Below are positions 1 through 5,894 of a stretch of DNA of 7,856 nucleotides, one piece after another. Numbering within the stretch: the stretch's first letter is position 1; every line of letters starts with the position of its first letter. Below the pieces are notes generated by a model that did not search any database, had not been told where the DNA came from, and was given only the letters and a program-made list of their open reading frames with translations. The position numbers and the translations under genes are program-made. This DNA comes from an uncultured Collinsella sp. (GTDB lineage Bacteria; Actinomycetota; Coriobacteriia; Coriobacteriales; Coriobacteriaceae), in NCBI GenBank assembly GCA_900764025.1, contig CAAFMM010000044.1:1-7856 (forward strand), given 5' to 3'.

Positions 1-32
1 GCTGCTATCATGGACAACGTTGAATTTCTACG

Positions 33-38
33 AAGGAG
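33..38 (+). promoter_or_regulatory. Ribosome binding site of the ABC-F gene
   Basis: AAGGAG lies 8 bases before the ATG at 47. It fixes the start there. The open frame runs upstream to a TTG at 20, but those nine codons contain the ribosome site itself and the conserved protein begins after it. Confidence 0.8.
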
Positions 39-46
39 CAGGGCAT

Positions 47-1906
47 ATGGCGATTCTTTTGGGATGCGATTCCGTCAGCCTAGAGTTTCCCACCAAGCAT
101 ATTTTCGATAGCGTGACGCTCGGCGTGGGCGAGGGCGACCGCATTGGTATTGTCGGTAAAAACGGCGATGGCAAGTCGACGCTGCTGAGCGTGCTCGCCG
201 GCACGCTGGAACCCGACGACGGCCGCGTGACGCACCGCCGCGGCACCACGATCGGCCTGCTCGGCCAAAAGGACCAGCTGGCCGATACTGATACCGTGCA
301 TCATGCCGTCGTGGGCGACACGCCCGAGTACGAGTGGGCGTCGAGTCCGCGTACGCGCCAGATCCTCGCCGGCCTCATTAGCGATGTGCCCTGGGAAGGC
401 ACGGTGGGCGAGCTTTCGGGTGGCCAGCGCCGCCGCGTGGACCTCGCGCGCCTGCTGATCGGCGACTACGACGTGCTCATGCTCGACGAGCCCACCAACC
501 ACCTGGACATGCGCACCATCAACTGGCTTGCGCGTCACTTAAAGGCCCGCTGGCAGCGCGGTCAGGGCGCCATGCTCGTGGTCACGCACGACCGCTGGTT
601 CTTGGACGAGGTCTGCACCAGTATGTGGGAGGTCCATGACGGCCAGGTCGATCCCTTCGAGGGCGGTTACTCCGCATACATCCTGCAGCGCGTGGAGCGC
701 GACCGCATGGCCGCCGTCACCGAGGAGCGTCGTCGCAACATGGCGCGCAAGGAGCTCGCGTGGCTGAGCCGCGGTGCCCAGGCGCGCTCCACCAAGCCCA
801 AGTTTCGCGTGGATGCTGCCCGCGAGCTCATCGCCGACGTGCCTCCCGTGCGTGACGAGCTGGAGCTCAAGCGCCTAGCCGTGAGCCGCCTGGGCAAGCA
901 GGTTATCGATGTGGTCGACGTGGACGCTGGCTATGCGGATACCGATGGCGCGCCCAAGCAGGTGCTCTCCGACGTGACCTGGCTCATTGGCGCGGGCGAC
1001 CGCTATGGTCTGCTGGGCGAGAACGGTGCCGGCAAGTCGACGCTGCTCGACGTGATCCAGGGTAAAATTGCGCCCACGCGCGGCCGCGTGAAGATTGGCC
1101 AGACGGTACGCTTTGGCGTGCTGTCGCAGCAGCTCGAGGAGCTCGAGCCCTACATGGGCGACACGATCCGCGAGGTGCTCAGCAACTATAAGAAGTACTA
1201 CGTCCTCGACGGCAAGGAGACTTCGCCCGAGAAGCTCTGCGAGCGCCTGGGCTTTACGACGCAGCAGCTCTGGAGCCGCATCGGCGATCTTTCGGGCGGC
1301 CAGCGCCGTCGCCTGTCGCTGCTGCTGACAATCCTGGACGAGCCCAATGTGCTCATCCTGGACGAGCCCGGCAACGACCTGGATACCGACATGCTGGCGA
1401 TTGTCGAGGATCTGCTCGACGGCTGGCCCGGCACGTTGATTCTGGTGACGCACGACCGCTTTTTGATGGAGCGCGTGACCGACCAGCAGTGGGCGCTGCT
1501 CGACGGCCATCTGACGCATATGCCCGGTGGCGTGGACCAGTACCTGCGCCTGTGCAACGCCACCGCCGAGGGCGAGCCCGTGGGCGCGCCGAGCGCCAAG
1601 ACCGGCACGTTTGACACCGGTGCCGCGGCAACTGCGGCCGAAAAGCCCAAGTCGAGCGGTCAGCCCAACGGCCTGTCCAACGCCGAGCGCCAGAAGCTCC
1701 GCCGCGAGGTGAGCTCGCTCGAGCGCAAGATGGAGACGCAGCGCGCTCGCGTTGAGGAGGCCGAGGCCGCCATGGCCCAGGTCGACCCTACCAACTACAC
1801 GGCGCTCGGCGAGCAGCAGGCAAAGATCGACGAGGCTCACGCTGCCATGGACGAGCTGGAGATGGCGTGGCTCGAGGCGAGCGAGAAGCTCGAGGGCGAG
1901 GAGTAG
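47..1906 (+). CDS. ABC-F family ATPase (translation-factor type, Uup-like)
   Basis: This is a cytoplasmic 619-aa protein with two ABC ATPase domains and no membrane segments, the ABC-F layout. Such proteins act on the ribosome (translation rescue or antibiotic protection) and do not transport. Domain 1 shows Walker A GKNGDGKST (residues 37-45), Q-loop Q74, signature LSGGQ (123-127), Walker B and D-loop DEPTNHLD (147-154) and switch His181. The interdomain linker contains ELAWLSRGAQARSTKPKFR (236-254), typical of ABC-F. Domain 2 shows GENGAGKST (324-332), LSGGQ (415-419), DEPGNDLD (439-446) and His469. Residues about 545-617 form a charged helical hairpin with a break at VDPTNY (579-584), like the C-terminal DNA/RNA-binding coiled coil of Uup. 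The domain 2 D-loop has Gly442 where ABC-F proteins usually have Thr. The exact ABC-F subfamily and any antibiotic role cannot be told from sequence alone. The stop codon is 6 bases from the next gene. Confidence 0.93.
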   Translation: MAILLGCDSVSLEFPTKHIFDSVTLGVGEGDRIGIVGKNGDGKSTLLSVLAGTLEPDDGRVTHRRGTTIGLLGQKDQLADTDTVHHAVVGDTPEYEWASSPRTRQILAGLISDVPWEGTVGELSGGQRRRVDLARLLIGDYDVLMLDEPTNHLDMRTINWLARHLKARWQRGQGAMLVVTHDRWFLDEVCTSMWEVHDGQVDPFEGGYSAYILQRVERDRMAAVTEERRRNMARKELAWLSRGAQARSTKPKFRVDAARELIADVPPVRDELELKRLAVSRLGKQVIDVVDVDAGYADTDGAPKQVLSDVTWLIGAGDRYGLLGENGAGKSTLLDVIQGKIAPTRGRVKIGQTVRFGVLSQQLEELEPYMGDTIREVLSNYKKYYVLDGKETSPEKLCERLGFTTQQLWSRIGDLSGGQRRRLSLLLTILDEPNVLILDEPGNDLDTDMLAIVEDLLDGWPGTLILVTHDRFLMERVTDQQWALLDGHLTHMPGGVDQYLRLCNATAEGEPVGAPSAKTGTFDTGAAATAAEKPKSSGQPNGLSNAERQKLRREVSSLERKMETQRARVEEAEAAMAQVDPTNYTALGEQQAKIDEAHAAMDELEMAWLEASEKLEGEE

Positions 1907-1912
1907 GCGAGA

Positions 1913-2683
1913 ATGATCAAAGCCGCGTTTTTCGATATCGACGGCACGCTGCTGAGTTTTAAGACCCACCGGATTCCGGCGTCGGCGCATCAGGTGCTCG
2001 ACAGCTTTCACGAGCAGGGGATCGCGTGCGTGATCGCCACGGGCCGTCCGACCTACCAGATGCCCGATTGGCTGTTCGACCTGGGCTGGGATGCGTACAT
2101 TACGCTCTCGGGCCAGCACTGCTTTGATGCCGAGGGAGCTTACCGCAGCTGTCCGATTGATCCGGACGACGTTGCGGTGATCGTGGACCAGGTGGCGCAG
2201 GGGCGCTACGACTCGCTGTGTATGCAGGGCGAGAACTCGTTTGTGAACCGCCTGTCCGAGCGCGTGGTGACGGCTGGCAGCAACGCGGGAATCGTCTACC
2301 ACGAGGAGCCGTTTGAGCACGCCTTTGACGCGCCGGTCTATCAGTTCTGTGCCTTTGTGGATCCGGCCGACGAGCATATCGTGACCGATGCCGTGTCGCA
2401 TTCGCTCACTACGCGCTGGTGCGATCTGTTCTGCGACATTATTCCGGCCAACGGCGGCAAGGACCTGGGTGTGGCGGCGACGCTGGAGCGCCTGGGCATC
2501 GACGCGAGCGAGGCGATTGCCTTTGGCGACGGCGAGAACGACCTGTCGATGTTTGCCGCCGTGGGCACGTGCGTGGCCATGGGCAACGCACAGGACACGG
2601 TGAAAGCTGCGGCGACCTATGTGACGACAGCCGTGGACGACGACGGCATCTACAACGCCGCCAAGCACTTTGGACTGTTATAA
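1913..2683 (+). CDS. HAD-superfamily hydrolase, Cof-type phosphatase
   Basis: This is a 256-aa soluble phosphatase of the HAD superfamily, probably subclass IIB (Cof-like), whose members dephosphorylate sugar phosphates, nucleotides or cofactors such as FMN and PLP. All four catalytic motifs are visible. Motif I is FFDIDGTLL, with nucleophile Asp8 and acid/base Asp10. Motif II is ATGRP, with Thr43. Motif III is Lys183 in NGGKDLG. Motif IV is GDGENDLSMF (205-214), with Mg-binding Asp206 and Asp210. Residues between motifs II and III form the cap domain, which sets specificity, so the substrate cannot be named. The length is normal for the family. The ribosome site AGGAG (1899-1903) overlaps the end of the ABC-F gene and lies 9 bases before this ATG, so the two genes are very likely co-transcribed and perhaps translationally coupled. 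I see no functional link between them beyond position. Confidence 0.9.
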   Translation: MIKAAFFDIDGTLLSFKTHRIPASAHQVLDSFHEQGIACVIATGRPTYQMPDWLFDLGWDAYITLSGQHCFDAEGAYRSCPIDPDDVAVIVDQVAQGRYDSLCMQGENSFVNRLSERVVTAGSNAGIVYHEEPFEHAFDAPVYQFCAFVDPADEHIVTDAVSHSLTTRWCDLFCDIIPANGGKDLGVAATLERLGIDASEAIAFGDGENDLSMFAAVGTCVAMGNAQDTVKAAATYVTTAVDDDGIYNAAKHFGLL

Positions 2684-2697
2684 CTGCGGCTCGGCAC

Positions 2698-2739
2698 CTG
2701 GGGACGTTCCTTTTCTGCCGGCAGCTGGGGACACTCCTT
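2698..2739 (+). repeat. Two tandem CTGGGGAC(G/A)(T/C)TCCTT units, 27-nt period
   Basis: CTGGGGACGTTCCTT (2698-2712) is repeated as CTGGGGACACTCCTT (2725-2739), with 13 of 15 bases identical. Between them sits a perfect 10-bp palindrome, CTGCCGGCAG (2715-2724). The arrangement starts about 15 bases after the HAD stop codon. It looks like a small intergenic repeat element (REP-like). Whether it recurs elsewhere in the genome cannot be seen here. Confidence 0.55.
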
Positions 2740-2760
2740 GCGGGGCGTCCCCATTTTGTT
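2727..2760 (+). terminator. Possible Rho-independent terminator after the HAD gene
   Basis: GGGGAC (2727-2732) pairs perfectly with GTCCCC (2747-2752), and a shorter GGGG/CCCC hairpin with a 3-nt loop (2742-2752) is an alternative. The stem is followed by a T-rich run, ATTTTGTTTT (2753-2762). The position, 44 bases after the HAD stop and before the next gene's leader, fits a terminator of the ABC-F/HAD unit. The T run is interrupted and the stem short, so confidence is moderate. Confidence 0.45.
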
Positions 2761-2790
2761 TTCGTCCCGCACGTTTTGTGAAACACGGCT

Positions 2791-2838
2791 AACTTTTAGG
2801 CAAAGTAGTAAGACATGGGCAACTTTTGCGGTAAAGTA
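2791..2838 (+). promoter_or_regulatory. Tandem candidate operator boxes upstream of the DtxR/MntR-type gene
   Basis: Two similar sites start with AACTTTT exactly 30 bp apart (2791 and 2821) and end in AAAGTA. Each is an inverted repeat of ACTTT and AAAGT: arms 2792-2796/2802-2806 around TAGGC, and 2822-2826/2833-2837 around TGCGGT. They lie 54-100 bases before the ATG of a metal-dependent regulator, a usual place for autoregulatory sites. That the downstream protein binds them is inference. I see no convincing -35/-10 pair here. Confidence 0.4.
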
Positions 2839-2890
2839 AGCTGTGAAAAGTATCCAAAGGCTAACTAGCAATCATCGCGAAAGGCGGCCC

Positions 2891-3280
2891 ATGGCCCTAC
2901 GTGAATCCGGAGAAGACTATCTCGAATCGATCTACGTTCTGTCGGAACGTCAGGGCATCGTGCGCTCGATCGACGTTGCGGAGTACCTCGGCGTAACCAA
3001 GGCGAGCGTTTCCAAGGCCATGGCGACGCTGGAAAGCAACGACTATGTCGAAATGGGCAAGCGCGACGTTCATCTGACGGAGCGTGGTCTGGAGGTCGCT
3101 CGCCAAATGTGGGAGCGTCACTGCTTTTTCGTGGGGCTTTTGGAGGATGCGGGTGTTTCGGCTGAGGTCGCGTCGCAAGAGGGCTGTCACATGGAGCATT
3201 GTCTGAGCGAGGAGAGCTTTGAGAAGCTAAGATCGATGCTGGGACGGGAAGATGTGGCGGGTCCAACAACGGAAGCCTAA
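2891..3280 (+). CDS. DtxR/MntR-family metal-dependent transcriptional regulator
   Basis: This 129-aa protein is of the short DtxR/MntR type, which binds Mn(II) or Fe(II) and represses metal-uptake genes, without the SH3-like third domain of DtxR itself. The winged helix is residues about 22-65, with recognition helix TKASVSKAMATL (36-47), followed by the dimerisation helices. Metal ligands can be matched: Asp9 and Glu12 in ESGEDYLESIY and His77 in WERH match the MntR set (Asp8, Glu11, His77). EGCHMEH (97-103) supplies Glu97, Cys99, Glu102 and His103, where the Cys is in the place of DtxR Cys102. So the ligand set mixes MntR and DtxR features, and metal preference (Mn or Fe) cannot be decided. 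The ATG at 2891 is preceded by AAGGCGG (2881-2887). An in-frame GTG at 2843 lacks a ribosome site, and its 16 extra residues do not look conserved. The gene is convergent to the Zn/Cd exporter operon. Confidence 0.85.
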   Translation: MALRESGEDYLESIYVLSERQGIVRSIDVAEYLGVTKASVSKAMATLESNDYVEMGKRDVHLTERGLEVARQMWERHCFFVGLLEDAGVSAEVASQEGCHMEHCLSEESFEKLRSMLGREDVAGPTTEA

Positions 3281-3300
3281 CTGACCCACAGTGGCGCGGA

Positions 3301-3355
3301 GTTCACGCAAAGCGCGAACCAGCGACCGGGACCAGCGGCCCTTTCGGCCAAGTCC
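3301..3355. other. Two small hairpins after the DtxR/MntR-type gene
   Basis: GTTC-A-CGC / GCG-C-GAAC (3301-3308 with 3312-3319, AAA loop, one A/C mismatch) forms one hairpin 20 bases after the stop codon. A second combines GGAC/GTCC (3329-3332, 3352-3355) with GGCC/GGCC (3337-3340, 3346-3349). Neither is followed by a T run, so they are poor intrinsic terminators. No gene is seen in 3281-3559; besides these hairpins it holds the large palindrome at 3417-3543. Confidence 0.35.
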
Positions 3356-3416
3356 ATTTCAGCTAAGGAACCCCACCAGCAAGCGATGACCAAGAACCGT
3401 TAGCTGTGTCAATGCA

Positions 3417-3543
3417 GGTCGGGGCCGGGCTTGGTTTTGAAATCACTCCGCAGCGCGAGGCCCGTCTTTCCGTTGCTCCGCAGGAGCAGGAAAGACGGGC
3501 CTCATGCGCGAGGACGTTTTCAAAACCAAGCCCGGCCCCGACC
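3417..3543. repeat. 127-nt nested palindrome between convergent genes
   Basis: The outer arms 3417-3442 and 3518-3543 are perfect 26-bp reverse complements (left arm begins GGTCGGGGCCGGG). Inside lies a second hairpin. GAGGCCCGTCTTTCC (3457-3471) pairs perfectly with 3489-3503, continuing as TGCTCC (3474-3479) with GGAGCA (3483-3488), with a GCA loop and a 2-nt bulge at 3472-3473. Equal 14-nt linkers join the two stems and can partly pair, for example GCGC 3453-3456 with 3506-3509. The structure starts 16 bases after the ATPase stop codon and is symmetric, so it would fold in transcripts from both sides. It could be a bidirectional terminator, an mRNA 3'-end protector, or a mobile palindromic (REP/MITE-like) element. 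No strong T run follows it on either strand, which argues against a simple intrinsic terminator. Confidence 0.85.
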
Positions 3544-3559
3544 GGACAGACCACAAACG

Positions 3560-5512
3560 CTACAGGTTCTTGACACCCATCGCACGCATGGCGTTCAGGA
3601 TGGCGATGATCGCCACGCCTACGTCGCCGAACACAGCAAGCCACATGTTGGCGATGCCGAACGCTGCCAGCACCAAAATCAGCAGCTTAATACCCAGTGC
3701 AAAGATGATGTTCTGCCAAACAATCGTCATGGTCTTGCGCGCCACGCGGATCGCGCGGGAGATGTTGGACGGTTTGTCGTCCATGAGCACCACGTCGGCG
3801 GCCTCAATCGCGGCGTCGGAACCCATAGCGCCCATGGCAATGCCAACGTCTGCGCGGGTGAGCACGGGCGCATCGTTGATGCCGTCGCCGACAAAGGCGA
3901 GCTTGCCCTTGCCCGATTCGGCTGCCAGCAATGCCTCGACGCGCTCGACCTTGTCGCCCGGCAGCAGCTGCGCGTGGAACTCGTCGAGTCCCAGCTGCTT
4001 GGCCACCGCAGCAGCCACTTCCTCGCGGTCGCCCGTGAGCATGACGGTGCGCTTGACGCCGGCGGCGTGCAGGTCGCGGATCGTCTGCTCGGCGTCGGCC
4101 TTTATGGTGTCGGCAATTACAATGTGGCCGGCATAGATGCCATCGACTAGCACGTGGAGGATGGTGCCGACGACCTCGCAATCGGGCGCTTTGACTCCGG
4201 CCGCGGCGAGCATCTTTGCGTTGCCGACGACGACGTGCTTGCCGTCGATGGTTGCCGTCACGCCGTGGCCCGCGTCGTTGGCGGAGTTGCTAACGCGCTT
4301 GGGGTCGACCACGCCCTGGTAGGCGACACGTACGGACTGCGCGATGGGGTGATCGGAGAACGACTCAGCAAGGGCTGCGACTTCGAGCAGCGACTGCTCG
4401 GTATAGCCGGCCTCGGGGTGTACCGCGACCACCGAGAACGTGCCGTTGGTGAGAGTGCCCGTCTTGTCAAAGACGACGGTGTCCACGTCGGCGAGCGTCT
4501 CGAGGTAGTTGGAGCCCTTGATGAGAACGCCCAGCTTGGACGCGCCGCCGATGCCGCCAAAGAAGCTGAGCGGGACGCTGATCACCAACGCGCACGGGCA
4601 GCTGACGACCAGGAAAGTCAGGCCGCGCAGAATCCAGTCGGGCCAGGCACCGGTGACCAGGCCGCCGCCGAGCGCGAGCACCGCGGCAGCGCCGGTGACG
4701 GCGGGCGTGTAGACGTGGGCAAAGCGCGTGATGAAGTTCTCGGTGCGCGCCTTCTTTTCGCTGGCATTCTCCACGAGCTCCAGGACGCGTGCGACGGTGG
4801 ACTCGCCAAAGGGCTTGGTGGTGCGCACGTGGATGAGCCCCGTCATGTTGATGCAGCCGCTGATGATATCGTCGCCGGATTTGGCGGGGCGGGGGACTGA
4901 CTCGCCCGTGAGCGCGGCGGTGTCGAGCTGGGTTTCGCCCTCGACGATGACGCCGTCGATAGGCACGCGCTCGCCGGGCTTGACCACGATCACGGTGCCG
5001 ACGGCGATGTCATCGGGAAAGACCTGTTCGAGCGTGCCGTTGGCTTGCTCGACGTTAGCGTAGTCGGGCGCGATGTCCATCATGGCGCTGATCGACTTGC
5101 GGCTTTTGCCCACGGCATATGCCTGGAACAGCTCGCCGACCTGGTAGAACAGCATGACGGCGGCGCCTTCGGCCATGTGCGGGTCGGTATCGGGGAAGAG
5201 CACCATGGCAAATGCGCCGATGGTCGCGACTGCCATAAGGAAACTCTCGTCGAAGGCCTTGCCGCGGCGGATGTTATTGAATGCCTTTTGCAGCACGTCG
5301 TAGCCGGCAATCAAAAACGGTACGAGGAACAGCACAAAGCTGGCGTAGATGTCGCCCGGGGTACCGAATGCGGCGGTGAGGGTGCCGAACTCATCGAGGG
5401 CGTACACCACGGCGAAAATGCCCAGCGCTACCAGGATGCGGTTGCGCTTATGCTCGAGTGACTCTTTCTTCTTGCGCTTCTTCTTTTTCTTCTTGGGGTC
5501 GGCGGTGGCCAT
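3560..5512 (-). CDS. P1B-2 type heavy-metal (Zn/Cd/Pb) exporting ATPase without HMA domain
   Basis: This 650-aa membrane ATPase pumps divalent soft metals out of the cell. Visible motifs are TGES (202-205, actuator domain), CPC (305-307) in the ion-binding helix followed by ALVISVP, phosphorylated Asp349 in DKTGTLT, the His388-Pro389 pair of P1B pumps, and GDGINDAP (from 542). Lys609 in the LGIK helix and Asp630 in FGDVG match the Lys and Asp that define the Zn/Cd/Pb subgroup (ZntA/CadA). About eight membrane segments are apparent. The N-terminal HMA domain usual in this group is absent. In its place residues 7-16 are an unbroken run of Lys/Arg. A separate HMA protein is encoded just upstream. 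The ATG at 5512 is chosen for its strong GGGAGGA ribosome site. The frame is open up to 5695, but that extension reads antisense-like through the neighbouring gene. It is the last gene of the arsR-type/HMA/ATPase operon. Confidence 0.93.
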   Translation of the reverse strand: MATADPKKKKKKRKKKESLEHKRNRILVALGIFAVVYALDEFGTLTAAFGTPGDIYASFVLFLVPFLIAGYDVLQKAFNNIRRGKAFDESFLMAVATIGAFAMVLFPDTDPHMAEGAAVMLFYQVGELFQAYAVGKSRKSISAMMDIAPDYANVEQANGTLEQVFPDDIAVGTVIVVKPGERVPIDGVIVEGETQLDTAALTGESVPRPAKSGDDIISGCINMTGLIHVRTTKPFGESTVARVLELVENASEKKARTENFITRFAHVYTPAVTGAAAVLALGGGLVTGAWPDWILRGLTFLVVSCPCALVISVPLSFFGGIGGASKLGVLIKGSNYLETLADVDTVVFDKTGTLTNGTFSVVAVHPEAGYTEQSLLEVAALAESFSDHPIAQSVRVAYQGVVDPKRVSNSANDAGHGVTATIDGKHVVVGNAKMLAAAGVKAPDCEVVGTILHVLVDGIYAGHIVIADTIKADAEQTIRDLHAAGVKRTVMLTGDREEVAAAVAKQLGLDEFHAQLLPGDKVERVEALLAAESGKGKLAFVGDGINDAPVLTRADVGIAMGAMGSDAAIEAADVVLMDDKPSNISRAIRVARKTMTIVWQNIIFALGIKLLILVLAAFGIANMWLAVFGDVGVAIIAILNAMRAMGVKNL

Positions 5513-5520
5513 GACTCGTA

Positions 5521-5527
5521 TCCTCCC
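5521..5527 (-). promoter_or_regulatory. Ribosome binding site of the P-type ATPase
   Basis: On the - strand GGGAGGA lies 8 bases before the ATG at 5512. It decides the start against upstream in-frame codons in the 5513-5695 extension, and makes the ATPase independently translated from the upstream HMA gene. Confidence 0.8.
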
Positions 5528-5529
5528 AT

Positions 5530-5558
5530 TTGAATGTATGAACACTCGCTCATATAAT
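5530..5558 (+). promoter_or_regulatory. Internal operator copy with a promoter facing antisense to the operon
   Basis: Positions 5536-5557 match 19 of 22 bases of the operator arm found before the ArsR-type gene (core TATGAACA...CGCTCATATAA). On the + strand this site is flanked by TTGAAT (5530-5535) and TATAAT (5553-5558) with a 17-bp spacer, the same arrangement as the operon's main promoter (TTGACA-16-TATAAT) but pointing the other way. A transcript from here would start near 5565 and run antisense to the HMA and ArsR-type genes. No equally good promoter toward the ATPase is visible at this site. The similarity and the boxes are seen; binding by the ArsR-type protein and actual transcription are inferred. 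Confidence 0.55.
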
Positions 5559-5568
5559 TTCGCGAGCA

Positions 5569-5610
5569 AAGGCCGCGGCAATCGCGGCCTTGCAGGTTGG
5601 CGTAAACCTG
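5569..5610. other. Two tandem hairpins between the HMA and ATPase genes
   Basis: AAGGCCGCG (5569-5577) pairs perfectly with CGCGGCCTT (5583-5591) across a 5-nt loop. CAGGTT (5593-5598) pairs with AACCTG (5605-5610) across a 6-nt loop. In the operon transcript they follow the HMA stop codon by 2 bases. The 9-bp GC-rich stem is followed only by a short TT, so it may act as a weak terminator or an RNA-stability element that makes more HMA protein than ATPase. They would also lie at the very start of any antisense RNA from 5565. Confidence 0.5.
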
Positions 5611-5612
5611 GG

Positions 5613-5831
5613 CTAGAGAATGATCTCGCAGTCCGGCTCGGCGTCGGCCGTAAACTCCACAACGCGGTTGAGCACCTCGTCGAACTCGGCGTCATCGGCC
5701 TCGAGCGTCAACTTCTGGGTCATAAAGTTGACGGACACGGATTTGACGCCCTCGAGCTTGGCCAGCTCGTCCTGAAGCTCGCGCGCACAGTTGGCGCAGT
5801 CGATCTCGTCGAGCTTAAACTGCTTTTTCAT
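5613..5831 (-). CDS. Small free-standing heavy-metal-associated (HMA) domain protein
   Basis: This 72-aa cytoplasmic protein is a single HMA (ferredoxin-like, beta-alpha-beta-beta-alpha-beta) domain. Its metal site is Cys12 and Cys15 in EIDCANCA, the variant typical of the N-terminal domains of Zn/Cd ATPases, whereas copper chaperones usually have a Met before the first Cys. An additional Cys68 lies in the acidic tail EPDCEIIL and could join the metal site. The ATG at 5831 has an AAAGGA ribosome site (5839-5844) 7 bases upstream. It sits between the repressor gene and the ATPase gene. Because the ATPase lacks an HMA domain of its own, this protein most likely supplies it in trans, as metal donor or as regulator of pump activity. 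A copper-chaperone role is less likely given the Zn/Cd signatures of its partners. Confidence 0.85.
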   Translation of the reverse strand: MKKQFKLDEIDCANCARELQDELAKLEGVKSVSVNFMTQKLTLEADDAEFDEVLNRVVEFTADAEPDCEIIL

Positions 5832-5894
5832 GGTGGGTTCCTTTCCCTGTGTTTGCGACCTGGGTGCTGGCCGCGTTAGTACCGTGGCTGGTTG

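Noticed and set aside
20..46. TTG start at 20 for the ABC-F gene
   Set aside because: The AAGGAG ribosome site lies inside this extension and correctly positions the ATG at 47.
875..2668. Long - strand open frame (about 597 codons) opposite the ABC-F and HAD genes
   Set aside because: It is the antisense shadow of two clearly real genes in GC-rich DNA. The translation is rich in His/Arg/Leu without recognisable motifs, and it spans both genes and their gap.
2843..2890. GTG start at 2843 for the DtxR/MntR-type regulator
   Set aside because: There is no ribosome site before it, and the 16 extra residues precede the normal start of the conserved helix. The ATG at 2891 has AAGGCGG in the right place.
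3431..4900. Several + strand open frames of 200-250 codons opposite the P-type ATPase
   Set aside because: The ATPase frame on the other strand has every family motif in order. These frames are composition artefacts, and the first starts inside the palindrome.
5513..5695. N-terminal extension of the ATPase frame up to 5695
   Set aside because: It overlaps the HMA gene out of frame, reads as low-complexity Ser/Pro/Arg, and the ATG at 5512 has a strong ribosome site.
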